Assembly (NCBI GenBank): GCA_020091685.1
Contig: CM034599.1
Location: forward strand, 7,410,836-7,474,835
Length of the DNA: 64,000 bases
Origin: Lutjanus erythropterus
Lineage: Eukaryota > Chordata > Actinopteri > Lutjaniformes > Lutjanidae
Direction: 5' to 3'
The position numbers were made by a program, and so were the translations under genes. A model generated the notes under the pieces. It saw only the letters and a program-made list of their open reading frames with translations, was not told where the DNA came from and searched no databases. Shown in pieces: positions 1-11,420 of this stretch (its first letter is position 1; the number at the start of each line of letters is the position of its first letter).

Positions 1-1580
1 TCAAGTGGTTGGTTTGTGTGTCATTTTGCGACTTCTGTGATTTGCGATTTCAGTACGCCAAAGGGATATTTTAGCACCCAGTGTCTACCAGAGAGGAAAA
101 GTTATACCAACAAATTGAATATTGCCTGTATATCTCAGTGACTTACTTTGCGTTTCTAATGGAAATTGTCCCACTGAATGACCGTAAGTGAAATATTTTT
201 ATACTTACAACTATTTGAATCATCAGGTTAGATCATCATTTAACCTAACAACTAGACCTTTCATAGATGAGTTAGCTTCAACCTCTACAGTTTGTCTGGA
301 CTAATTAAAAACTGTCATTTCTGGCATAATATTGCTGAGCGTCAGGGTCCCACATTTTTCCCATTCATTCTGCTGATGCATGTCCACTGAAAGGCTCATT
401 TTTTTTGGTTTAGAAACATATAAAAACCTCTGGGTTCTTTACCTTGTTGGTAGTACCACACAGCAGCTGTGTTTACAGGCATTTTTCTGTTGTTTTCTAA
501 CAGTCGGAAAGTGACAAGCAGCACGTTCATGCAATACAAAGTTAATGAAGAGCCATGTATTGTTTCCTCAGTGTACTGTTTTTGCCAGGATAGTCTGGTT
601 GCTTTGGTGAGAGTGATATTTGGCTTATAGAACTGCAGTTTCCTGTCAGACAAGGCTGTATCCAACTTTGATACTTTTATGGTATCAATCAAACTGCTTC
701 AGTATTATCCAGTATCAAAAAATGCCTTGTTATTCAATACCAAACTTTGATATCTAAGGCATTTTGACAGTTATTCCTATTTTTCACTCCAATATTGTAC
801 AGATATTCTACCTGTTTCTACATTTTAGTCCAGTTATCCAGGTTGAGTAAAGTGTGCAGAGTAGAAACAGCTTTTCTTGCAGCTTCCAGGTCCTTCAACA
901 GCTTCCTCCTTTAAAGAGAGCAAGCGTGTGCTATAGAGTGTAATGTTATTTACTTTTTGATAAAATGGATTTATAAGAGTGCCATACAAAAAAAAAGTAT
1001 AATTCAGGAACTGGTATTGGACCCAAGGTATTGACACTGGTAGCAGTATCAAAGATATTTGACATTCCCAGCCCTTCCTGCTGCTTTATCCAAATTGGTG
1101 GCGTGCCGATTTCCATCTGCTGTAATGCACTGACCATTGATAGGTACCCAGTGTTATATATTGCACCTCAAATAGCCAATTCAGTTGGTAAAAATCAATT
1201 ATGCCACAACATCACCAATAAAGCAGTGGGATGTGTGCACGGGGGTTTTAAAGCAAGAGTTTACCGCTGGGTTTGTTGCTGTACGTCCCACCAAGAGACA
1301 ACGCACCTCTCAGAAACATGCAAAGAGGCTGAGGGAGAGACGTCCACGCCACAACTGACAGCACTGTCACACATGCTGACATTCGAAGGTTTGCACCTGG
1401 AGAAATGTCAGGAGAATCATCTATCATAGATTAGTGCTTCCAGGGAGCAAGAGCACTCAGGTTTTCCCCTGAATCAAACTCTCCACCAGCTGATTTCAGC
1501 AGGCCCAGAGAGACCAGTGATTTTACTGGAAGGTCAACCAGGAGTGCTCTCTGTCTCACACGTTACAACTAAAGCACGAC
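1..1580. other. Intergenic, no gene recognised
   Basis: AT-rich sequence without splice-supported coding blocks or family-recognisable peptides on either strand. Short open frames occur but show no homology that I recognise and no codon-like composition. Nothing here is called. Confidence 0.5.
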
Positions 1581-1582
1581 TC

Positions 1583-2425
1583 ATACTGGATTTTTGGGGC
1601 CGATACCAATATTATGGCCTGAAAACAATTCAGATATCAATGTATAAACCCATATTCTTTATATATGGTCACTTGTCAAATATGCAGGAACAGGTTTTTT
1701 TTAGTGAAACAGCATTTTAGAGGAAAATATACATAATTTATTAGGGCACCGCAATTAATTACAACATTATCAAAATCACAATATGGCCAAGTGAAATCCA
1801 AATAACAGAACCAGAACCACATCTCCAATCTTTTGAAAAAGAGAAATGTGTGAGAAAACTGCATTATAATGAAGTACTGTTTGTGTCACATTGTTTTTTT
1901 TATGTGAAAATGCAAAAACGCATTGCATGTTGCAATAGCAATTTCAGTCAAAATAATCGCAATATGACTTCTTTTTCACCATACGTGCAGCCCTTATATT
2001 TATGTAGTGTGAAATCTGATATTTGGGGAAAGAAATTTTAAATAATACATGAAAAGCATGAGAGATTTATCTTCATTATTAGACACTTGCTTTTCATACG
2101 GTATTATTTATTCCATATGTTCATATTTACATGTTTCCCCATGACTTTTTCTATAAATGTAAGTCCCTTTGCTGTCATCCTTTCCAAACTGTTGAAAAGT
2201 TTACTAATTATAGGTCAGTGATGATTGTATCTCCCCAATGCAATACTTGTCTTTTTTTAATAGAAAATACATAAAATGCTGATTATAAAATTGCATTATG
2301 TTCTTTAAAATTAAAATATCAGAACACATCAGACAATATATGCACTGATACCAACAATAGACCAATATAGCTGTGATGATAATGTTATCGGCCAACTCAT
2401 ATATCCGTCTGGCTCCAGTTAGATC
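1583..2425. repeat. Degenerate MITE-like element with a second MITE nested inside
   Basis: The left part begins with the phrase ggggccgataccaatatt and the right part ends with a similar phrase in inverted orientation (ttatcggccaactcatatat). This is the layout of the 'GGCCGATA' type MITEs that I remember from percomorph fish. The middle is interrupted by a second element at 1742-1996. The arms are diverged and the outer borders are approximate. No coding potential is seen. Confidence 0.5.
1742..1996 (-). repeat. Nested MITE of the 'GGGCTGCACG' type
   Basis: Imperfect terminal inverted repeats: the left end reads tagggcaccgcaattaatt and the right end is the reverse complement of taagggctgcacgtatgg. 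The interior has the AT-rich 'caatatg / aataatcgcaatatg' blocks typical of this percomorph MITE type. It lies inside the larger degenerate element at about 1583-2425, so it inserted later. No protein is encoded. Confidence 0.6.
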
Positions 2426-2819
2426 CAGTGGGTATACTGGGGGCTGCTGCCTGCTGTATGTGGGCAGCCCTGGGCAGGAAAGGGTGGAGGAGTGGAGATA
2501 ATGAGAGCCTGCACCGATACAGAGGACACCCTACCAAGTTAATCACAAGGAGACAAAGACACAGAGATGAACCCAAAAGGCAAATATAGTCTGGACTGCG
2601 CATAGTTTCAGTTTTGTTGAGGGATTATGTGGATCTACTCATGGCAACACACACAAACTCACTGCTGCCACTGCAGGATCTTAGCAGTGCAAGCTCCTCT
2701 GCTCATGCAATAACAAAAATAAGTGTGGTTTGGGTTTACAGCCTGTTTTGCAGTCTGTATGATCTTCCATTGACATTTAAATCACATTTATGTTGGCTAT
2801 TGTCTGCGCCAGGAGAGCC

Positions 2820-3390
2820 CACTCATCCTCGGTGCAGCGCAGTACAGTATGCATGACTGGAAAATCGATAGAGGGCTTTTACGAGGTTTTCGCAGGAATG
2901 GTCATTTGGTATTTCCTGTCCAGGACGCGAGGTAAAAAGTGTTATTCAGGGGGCAATAAAATGCCAACTACAAATAATGGCAGCTCGCATGGAAGTGTGT
3001 GAAGTAGTTTTTAATCTATTTACCTTTTCTTTCAGAGTCGCTTGCTTCTCCATCCTGTCTGACTGCTGCTTTGGTTTGTGCGACGGCTTATCGCTCTCAT
3101 CCCATCACACTCCCGTCTTCGCTTTTTTATTATCGACTGTTTGTGCACCAAAAGTCAGCCGATAAGTCCACGTTGTGGTGCAAACTGTCGACAAACTGCG
3201 AGGAAATTCCACAAAGACTGAGCTGTGTGGCGTTCAGGAGAAACTTTTCTCAGGGAAAGTGCGCCATGTTGTCAAATCTTTTCCTTTTTTTTTTTTCTCT
3301 CTCTCTCTCTCTCTCTCTCTCGTCTTTTTTCCCCTGTTGCCATAGCGGATTTCTGAGCGCTGTGCGGACGGAGGGAGGCATGAAGGTCTG
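2820..3390. promoter_or_regulatory. CpG-enriched patch, possible promoter or 5' exon
   Basis: CpG dinucleotides are clearly more frequent here than in the surrounding AT-rich DNA, for example around 2925-2935, 3080-3190 and 3345-3375. In fish genomes such patches can mark promoters or first exons. I see no convincing coding exon, and a CT microsatellite sits inside it. It might belong to a gene outside the window to the left, or to the decayed kinase to the right. This is inference only. Confidence 0.25.
3296..3321. repeat. (CT)n microsatellite
   Basis: About 13 uninterrupted CT dinucleotides, preceded by a run of about 12 T. It has no coding meaning. Confidence 0.9.
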
Positions 3391-3610
3391 TGGGAGCCTG
3401 AGTCAGAGAAAGAAAAGAAAAGTACAGTTGATTCGTGTTGTTTCTACGTCTTGCAAACTATTTACAGTATGTCAGTCTTCCAACCGGAGCATCACTGTCA
3501 TTTTCAGAAATATGGTTGGTTTGCAAAATAATCAAGCACTCTTAAAGTGAGCAAAGATAACCCCAGAATTGTTAAATAAATGTCCCAATTGCTTTTTCAT
3601 AATTTTTTTA

Positions 3611-3880
3611 AAGGGATTGTTCTCCCAAAAATGAAAATTCAGGCATTATCTACTCACCTCCATGCCAGTTGGAGTTTAGTTTTTCAGTCCACAAAACCAG
3701 TTTTCAAATGTAAAAAAAGAAAACAGAATTAACATAAAATGCCTCCATACTGCTTGACTGGAGTAATACAAGTCTCCTAAAGCCCCAACATGCCAAGCTG
3801 ACCAGAAAAAAAAGTTATTTACACCATGTTTGTAGCCTGAATCTTCACTGTAGATCTTTAGCTTGGAACCACATTCATGC
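3611..3880 (+). repeat. Truncated MITE-like repeat ('TTGTTCnCCCAAAAATGAAAATTC' type)
   Basis: The start (agggattgttctcccaaaa, then tgaaaattcaggcattatc) matches the end sequence of a very common fish repeat. Downstream come other blocks that I remember from the percomorph version (tagtccacaaaac-like, aagtctcctaaagcc, atcttcactgtagatctt). Only one terminus is clear, so the copy is probably truncated. Confidence 0.6.
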
Positions 3881-4640
3881 ACACATGCACACTGTCTGAA
3901 CAGGGTACCCTGAGCTAATTATGTAGTTTTTTCCCAGGTCATTGCATTAAAGGGCCTCAAATGTCATCTTCATGTTTGTATGTGTTTTGTTTCTTGTCTT
4001 AATGTTTGACATCTGTGATGTTGCACATGGAGCTGCTGTTACGCAAGAAAAGTTTCAGACTCATTCTGACAATAAAAGCGTCATCATCAGAATAAGGTTT
4101 GATGTGTGCCAAGTCTCTCAGAACACATGCACTATGTTTTGTGTATATCTTTTGCCACTAGATGTCACTAAAGAGCCATATGGATGGTACCTTTAACTCT
4201 GGGACACACGCAGCTCATCTAATTGTCGGTAACCCTCTTGCACTCGCCTTAGTTTTCTTTTTACTTTACATTTAATATTAATAATTATATATAATAATAA
4301 TTGTCTGCTCAATTAGTAAATATTTTGACTACATTCATATGACATGCACATTGCACATGTTTGCATGTGCACAAATGATGAGACTTTTTTTTGAGTTACC
4401 TGTGTTGAGGTTTCTTGCTGCTGTTAGAGGAACATCTGTCCAGGCGTGATCAAACGTTGCAGGAAGAGGTCAATCGTACCAAATGCCTGCTGCATCCTGG
4501 GGGGATTTGGGGTTTCTAGTTTAGGATTTTGTTTATTTCCTTAAACTGTATTAGTTTGATTATCAATATACTTATACTGAAAGAATAAATGTCCTCTTTT
4601 GCTTCATTTGCAAAGAAAAATCTTTCTTCTTTTTAAATTA

Positions 4641-4874
4641 CGGCTGTACGACTCACTCACATTTTGCTCGGGAAAATGTAAACACAAGCTCTTCCAGTCT
4701 ACATGCTGTAATCATTTCATCTGATTTCAGGGAGTGGGAAGCATTAAGAATAACTTTATAGAAATAGCCTTCTCTCAGATGTTTCTTTTTTTGCTTACAT
4801 GGGTCATATATCAACATCAGTAATAATCTGAGAGTGTTTCATAACCACTTAAAAACTCCTTGTAGTATATTTAA
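4641..4874 (+). repeat. MITE family A, copy 1
   Basis: Shares ordered blocks with three other places in this window: 15247-15574, 35781-36114 and 57041-57266. Shared blocks include the lead-in tgtaaacac-agct, 'ctgatttcagggag', 'gtttcataaccacttaaaaa' and the end 'ctccttgtagta'. It is non-coding and ends about 30 bases before the first remnant exon of the kinase pseudogene. Confidence 0.75.
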
Positions 4875-4902
4875 TACATGTAATTTTTATTCTTTTCTCC
4901 AG

Positions 4903-6607
4903 GGTTGAAAATGCTGAGAGCCGTGAGGGTTCTTGACCCAGTCAAGAAGAACATGAACACCTGAACACTTTGAGCACAAAGGATGTACTTCTCTAGCTTT
5001 CAAAATGATAGAGAGGAGTCTTTTACAACTGCTCAGGGACAGACTCTTGAACCCACTGTCTCTCAGTGAGATATGGCCAATTGCAAAACAGGTAAAAGTT
5101 GTGAGACTTTGCACTTTAGTTTAAAACTCCTAAGTTAAAACAGAACACAGACTGTGTTCACATATAACTGTATTTCCTGCTGATCTGTGGAAGCATGCGT
5201 CTTTGTTAATGGTGTCTTTAATCGTCCTCCTTTGTCTCTTCAGTTTCTGACAGCCTGTGATGCCCTGAATGGTGTAGGTGTCATTCATGCTGACCTGAGG
5301 CCAGATAATGCTGGCAAACCACATGGAAAAGTCCTTCAGAGTAAAACTACCAGATCTTGGCTTGTCCTTCACTACCTCAGAAGTGAAACATGGGATTGAA
5401 GTCCAACCTGTGGGTTACAAGTAATCCTTTAACATCTTTTCATGTGTTTGTAGTTTTGTGAGACAGATTGTTAAATTACTGGGTCAACCAGCGAACCAAC
5501 ACCCACTCATTCTTCAAGGTGAACCAGCACAGGGATGAACAAAAATAGAGTCTGCAGGTATTTTAAAGGAAGAAGTATCTGACTCATATATTTTGTTCCT
5601 GTAGACACAAAAAGAATACAAACTTGATCTGTGCATTGCTCCTAAAAGTGGCACAAGTCTTTGGAAAGCCTGGATGACCTTATAAAAGTAAATAGTCCAT
5701 TGCATGAGTGAAGAATGAATTCATACCAATTTGCTGTGTTGCTAAGAGACAGGAAGGTCAGTGTATCTTTTTGTTATTAGATTTTCCTGTCAGAAAAACA
5801 AAAAACGAGAGGCTATTTGACTTCAGTTTTGAAATACAAAATTTAAAAGAAAAAAAAGTCAAGGTTTTTCTTAGTCATGGTCAAAAAGAGATGAGCATTT
5901 TTTTTCTTTTTACATGGTTTGAATTTTGTATAACAAATGGTAAAACCACTAGAAAACAGACATGAAAACAGCCTATTTTTCTCATTTTCTGAATCATGAG
6001 CTTGCTTGTGGTTTCTAAAGATGACAAAATTTGTTTTGTTCATGTCTGAAATCATATCAGAGTAGGTTTCCAAATACAATTCAGCCAGGACTAAAGAAAC
6101 ACTCCTGTAAACCACAGAATGCCACAAGAGATCTTTTCTACCAGAGGCCATAAAATTGTATAACTCCTCCTCTTTTACAGGAAGGAAAAGTGAAGCATCA
6201 GACTGACAACAACAATACCTATATTCTGTGCAGTGTTACTTAACAGCTGCAGCAACGTTTTTTTCATTACTACTTTTCATATATAATATTACTTTTCATT
6301 ATGATTACTGTGTATTAGGTACAATATAAAGTTTATTATCAGGTGATATTATGTTCACTATCATGTGCACTGTTGCTTTTAACTTTTTCAACAATTCGGT
6401 GTCATATTTTCCTCAGTGGGACAGAAGATGCTGGTCTGTCCAGTTGGTGGCGAAGGCGAAGCATCTTCAGCCACACCTGGTACAAGTGGAACAGGCTCAG
6501 CCACTGCAGGAGGAGGAGATGCCTTAACTGAGGAGACAAAAGTTACTGAAGGTCCACCTGTTGTAGTTAAGAAGAGCATCTGGAAGTTCTTTAACAAGAC
6601 AAAATAG
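4903..6607 (+). pseudogene. HIPK-like protein kinase, broken copy
   Basis: Remnant of the teleost HIPK-like dual-specificity kinase group. Block 1 (4903-5091, flanked by ag and gt) gives 'LRAVRVLDPVKKNMN', then shifts frame to 'EHFEHKGCTSLAFKMIERS' and '...NPLSLSEIWPIAKQ'. Block 2 (5244-5420) gives 'ACDALNGVGVIHADLRPDN', the catalytic loop with its Asp. It shifts frame again to 'IMLANHMEKSFRVKLPDLG', where the usual DFG is DLG. Block 3 (from 5454) gives 'IVKLLGQPA', then stops, then 'LESLDDLIKV' near 5690. The stretch from the APE motif through helix G is absent, and only 33 bases separate blocks 2 and 3, too short for an intron. Block 4 (6417-6607) is an open serine/threonine/glycine-rich tail ending 'KKSIWKFFNKTK' and stop. 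AATAAA lies at 6735-6740. No ATP-binding lobe is visible upstream. Two or more frameshifts plus the deletion make it non-functional as a kinase. Confidence 0.8.
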
Positions 6608-6734
6608 GGACACTGTGAACATTGTGTGTTTTAAAAGCATGTTATATTATCCATTGTTTAAAATCTTCATCTTAAAAATATCTGAAGCTGTCAATTAAAT
6701 GTAGTGGAGTAAACAGTACAATATTTCCCTCTGA

Positions 6735-6740
6735 AATAAA
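6735..6740 (+). terminator. Poly(A) signal of the kinase pseudogene
   Basis: AATAAA about 130 bases after the stop codon of the last remnant exon. The signal is intact, so the locus may still be transcribed. Confidence 0.45.
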
Positions 6741-6744
6741 GCTG

Positions 6745-8470
6745 TGTGGAAGTATAAAGTAACACAAAATAAAATCAATAGTTTTGTTCTCTTTGCAGCA
6801 TTTGAAATCACAAGAATTGATCTGCTTTGTTATGTTGAGCTATTTCTGCATTATTAGTATGGAGGGAAGGCTCTACCTTGCCCTACCTTGGAGGTATTTC
6901 AAGTCTTTTGTTCAGTATTTCTGTTAAATTTTCCAAAACCAATTGCAGCACCAATGTGAACTTCAAATATGTATCAATAAATAACTGTTTCTAGGCCTTA
7001 AGATTGAAACAGCAAAATTGTTTTGATGCGATTATGCAGAAATAAGGGTAGAGTCTGTCTAACATAATCAAGAAATGTGACAGAGGGTTGAAGATTTAAA
7101 AAAAATGTTTTGTATGTGCAGCTCTTCACCAGCAGATGGTGTAACAATCCTTTACAGAGAAGCCTCTGGCTTAGACACCAGTAGTCATGTAACTCTCTGC
7201 AAACTGAGACAAAATAACTCAAGTTAAACACTGAACCCTTCTCACAGTGCACATTTGTTTGACATGACATAAAGCACAGGTGTAATTGGGGGCTTTAATG
7301 ATGGCTGTATTGCATTTGGGGGCTGCAGTACCGTGCATGCCAGCTCTGTGGCATTGCTTATAACAGATCATTTAAATGGAATAGAGTCCTAATTAATGTA
7401 ATACACTTTACTTGTGCTTTTCCTGCTCTGGCATTTGTCAAAATTTCCCTGTGAAAAAAAGCCTGTAGTGTGCAGTTTTCTGTGCAGTTTCTCATGCATC
7501 ACTCATAGCCTGAGTAAAAACCACCAAGCTGTATGCACTGTGTGCTGAAAGCTTTAAGTCCCCAAATTCTTGATTTCTAAACGACTGTGAAAAAGCATCT
7601 CACTAGATTGACTGTTGCATATTTTTGAGTAAACCCAAAGATTATATTTAGCGTCGGATGATTGTGTCCAAACCACAGAAGCATTTGAATTAAGTTGTAA
7701 TTTTAGGTGGCGTGGGAAATGCTTTGCACTCCTGGCATAAAGGTTTGGAATTACGCAATGGGTACAAAATATATTATTATATTATAACATGAAAATATAG
7801 CCTCTGTGTGTTGCCATTTTAAAAACATAAGTGTCTTAAATGCCAAACTGAGACAATAACTCTTGTTTTAACTTTTTATTTAAATCTCTTTTTGCTTTAC
7901 ATAAAATAAATGATTAGATGAAAGTTAGGCTGACAATACCACCTTAAGAAATCCCTATGTTTTTTGTGTTTTTTTTTTTTTTTTTTACCATATTGAATTC
8001 TGATATTGAGTGAGTAGGTTGAATGTGGCTAAAAGAGCATAAAGAACTATTACAAAACTGCAATTACAAAACAAACCCCACAAAGTTGAACTGATGATTG
8101 GACATGTGCATTTTGATAATAAGATGAAATAAATGAATATTAACTTTTATTATGAGAAAGTTAAAGCTTCATATCACCATGAAATGAGAGCAGGTTTAAA
8201 CTTGATGATTTCATGTGATAATGTTGGGAAAAATGTTGTAATATTTGTTTTCTGTTGCATCTTTTGTCAAATATTAGATGGACTGAGATAAAAATTTCAC
8301 ACTACACATCAAGCTTCGCTGGATGCGTGCAAATGAAAAAAGAGCATGACATCAAGGCAGCTCATTTTATCAAGTTCTCAGTTTTCCCACCTGACAGAAA
8401 GAGCCACCTCATTTGATAGACTGACCTACATTCAGTGGTCAGTGGTGGAAGAAACAACTGCTCAAGTAAG
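6745..8470. other. Intergenic, nothing recognised
   Basis: AT-rich sequence with homopolymer runs, for example the T run near 7968-7986. No exon, RNA gene or complete repeat could be supported. Confidence 0.5.
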
Positions 8471-8482
8471 AGTACTCTATTA

Positions 8483-8858
8483 CAGGGGCGTCTAAACTAA
8501 TTTTAGTTCATGAGCCACACAGCCAAATTTGATCTAAAGTGGGACAGATTGATAAAAACCGTTGCTTAATAACCTATAAATAACAATACCTCAAAATTTT
8601 CACCCTTTTTTGTGTAAAGAAGTAAAAAAAATTCTGCTGGTTTAGGATTTACAAAACATGATAAATAGCCTGAGGTGTCTTGAGAAAAATAAGTGCAATT
8701 TCAAGAACATAAATTAGGATGAAAACAATTTATTTTATTGAAAAATGGAATCAATGACTTCTCTGCAGTTTTCATAGTTTGCAAAGTTATCCCGTGGTCC
8801 AGATTGGACCATTTAGCAGGCCGGTTCTCAACCGCGGACCATATGTTTGACACCCCTA
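8483..8858. mobile_element. Non-autonomous hAT-type MITE with target-site duplication
   Basis: The left end caggggcgtctaaact and the right end agtttgacacccct-like (reverse complement taggggtgtcaaac) form terminal inverted repeats of the 'CAGGGGTGTC' hAT type. Flanking 8-bp duplications are CTCTATTA (8475-8482) and CTCTGTTA (8859-8866), with one mismatch. The interior is AT-rich and non-coding. Element length is 376 bp. Confidence 0.8.
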
Positions 8859-9564
8859 CTCTGTTACAAGTAAGATCTGAATACATTTTGTCTCAGCTTC
8901 ATCGATAACAGCAATATCATATCAACATATAAACAATTAAAGGAACAAAAAGGAGACTGAAAGTGCCAGGGAGCATCATAATAGGAGGTGGGGAAAAGAG
9001 CAGCATTAGGTGATAATTTTAACTTTCTTTTTTCTCTTTTTCTTTCTTTTTTTAGTTTGACTATTGAATTGCAATATAGGTTGATGTAAATTAAAAATGA
9101 GGTAATTATATGTTGTTGTTTTTTATTGGACTGTTTAATTTTATGCATGTGGAATTCACCAGAAAGTATAAATAGTTGGATTAAAATGAAAACATTTTTG
9201 TCTAATGAGTTAATTTTCAAAATACATTAAAATAGAGGTTAAAATATCACCATCATAAAGCACAGTCTGTTGACCTGAATACAAAAGTGCACTTGGATAA
9301 AACTACATTATAAATGAAGAACAAAAAATTATAACTTTGTGCAGCAGAAAAACATCTTTATATTGTTTAATTATTGCTTAATACTTATGCATATGTGGTG
9401 CCATTTAGCCATAGTAACTTTATATTAAAAAATGTACAATTTTGCATGATTTTATCATTTCATCTGAAGGAGGGCTCGTTAAATTATAAGAAAAATATAT
9501 TGGTCAAGCTCAGGATATTATATAGTAATGATTTTGATCAAATTCCCGGCACAAGACATGGGCC

Positions 9565-10540
9565 AAATGTCCACCCTGTTATAGGACATTCTTATCTCTA
9601 TTAGTAAGTGTTTTGAAAGGACAATTATTTACAATTTACATTTCTTAAGAGTTGAAATGGCCCTTACTTTGCCCTTTAAATGTATTTTTTAAAAAGTATT
9701 AATAAACAAGCATTATCTTGAAAAGAGACATGTTCTATATTAAGGCACAATGTGATTTTAACACATTTCTTTAAGAAAGAAATTTTTAATTGTTTGATTT
9801 ATTTAATTCATTCCCTGTCAGTATTCACAAAGACAAGCATAATACTTGTTTTTATTCAATTAATATCAAAAACACACAGGTAACAGGGTGGACAAAGGAG
9901 AAACAGGGTGGACGTCATACCAGTGAACAGGCGTGGCGTGGTGCATTTCATTAAAGAAAGGCAGTTGATTTATCTTACAACCTCCCAACAACCATCACAA
10001 CAACAACAGAAACATGTCCACATCAATCTTCACTGTCAAATGTCCTGCACCCCCAAAATAAACATCACAAACATTTTTCAATCTCTGATCTCAGAGATTT
10101 GTGAATTTATGCAAAGCAGCAACCCTGATGTTTTTTCTAAGAAATTCCACACGTTTTGTTTTTTTTTTTCCAGCTGGACAGACCTCACCACATAATCTGG
10201 TCATTCTTGTACCAGATGATGTCCACTCGGCCAGAAAAACTTGTTGGTCCCATTCCTGTGCATGCATTTCAGCCTCCAGTATGATTCCTGATATGGCTCA
10301 CCATCAGTCTGACAATGCACCACTGCCCAGTGTTTTCTTTTGTGATGACTTCAGGCCTTTTTTTTCTGAAGCAGACAACACCATCCTCTGACAAACAGAT
10401 TCATATTGTGTTGATCAATCTTTTTTAAAAGATTCTTCTTTTTAAAAAAAAATCAATAGTAAAGAAGAATTAATGGTGGAAACATTAATTCATCTAGCCC
10501 TCTTACGTCCACCCTGTTACTACGTGTCCCTCCTGTTACC
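9565..10540. repeat. Recurring 'CAGGGTGGAC' motif, part in inverted orientation
   Basis: The motif occurs as tccaccctgtta near 9570, as a double copy on the plus strand at about 9883-9915 (ggtaacagggtggac, then acagggtggacgtc), and as a double copy on the minus strand at about 10503-10541. The last two form an imperfect inverted repeat with arms of about 38 bases, about 590 bases apart. They could be the internal ends of a decayed transposon. Confidence 0.4.
10165..10395 (-). pseudogene. Decayed fragment of a multi-copy fish transposon-associated protein
   Basis: On the minus strand, pieces of reading frame read 'RKKRPEVITKENTGQWCIV', then in another frame 'ESYWRLKCMHRNGTNKFFWP', then 'VDIIWYKNDQIM'. 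The aromatic-rich 'KCMHR.G.N.FFWP..D..WY' pattern resembles the C-terminal part of a repetitive uncharacterised protein that I remember from many fish genomes. Frameshifts and stops show decay. The family assignment is from memory and uncertain. Confidence 0.35.
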
Positions 10541-11179
10541 ATGCAAAACATTTTTAATGATTGATGATTTTTAATGTATTTACTAACAATACTTTTTACT
10601 TAGGGACATGGCAGTACACCCTACGTGCAATTAAAATCAGATTAATGAAGTGATAAAATCAGATTAATTATTTTAAATCAATTTATCCTGTGTACATGTG
10701 GTTGTTTTATGGTAGAGGGGAGATGTAAGATGAGATATTAAAAATAAATATTAGCTCACTTTTACACAAAATATACCACATTATGGCACGGGAACTTAAA
10801 TGGCACTCAATTCTAGGAATGACCCATAAACATTTATGTTGCATTTTAATGTTGTAGCTGTAGGAGCTCATTTAAACTTTAGATATATTTAAACAAGCCA
10901 TCATATTTTATAAAATAATAGAATTGTGTTATTTTTATGTAAAAATCCTAGTTTATTAATACCTTAAAATTAATGTGCTAAAGTAAAAAGTACAATATTT
11001 TCCTTGAAGTATATGCAGTTGCAGAAAAAGTGAATACGAAGTACAAATACCTCAATCTGTGACTATTAAACACTCGAGTAAATAAAGCCCTCAGTATTAT
11101 TCTTAAGATGTCTCATTTTAAACATGTTTGCAGTCTCACTGACAGACTGAGTAACCTCATTTTAAGGCTCTTTATTGCA

Positions 11180-11420
11180 GCAGAGCTCCGGATCATTCAG
11201 GTTTGAACCGTCCGAGCGGAGGCTGGCTGCACCCGGAGCCCGCTTTTGGTAGTTGGGAATCGGGGCGAAAATAGTAGCGACTCTTTTGGTAATGCGGACG
11301 GTGTGTACAATTCCTTTAGAGGGGAGAGGACCGTGCAAAGGACAGCGGGCGAAAATGTCGTGGGGGGTCACAAAGAAGGCGAGAAGAGGGTGAAATTAAG
11401 TAATGATGACTGCGGGAAAA
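11180..11420. other. CpG-rich islet with an unexplained open frame on the minus strand
   Basis: About 240 bases with dense CpG and higher GC, inside very AT-rich DNA and about 550 bases upstream of the sds TATA-like site. A minus-strand frame (11162-11371, 69 codons) runs through it with 'ITKRVATIFAPIPNYQKR' and ends 'NDPELCCNKEP'; an AATAAA lies just before its stop. I do not recognise the peptide and see no upstream splice partner. It could be a small promoter islet, an exon of a gene on the minus strand, or a retro-derived fragment. Confidence 0.25.

Noticed and set aside
3071..3550. Long plus-strand open frame over the CpG-rich patch
   Set aside because: It is held open by the CT microsatellite (Ser-Leu repeats) and has no family-like sequence or splice context.
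8864..9220. Minus-strand open frame of 118 codons
   Set aside because: Very AT-rich, Lys/Ile/Phe-heavy composition typical of chance frames; no homology recognised.
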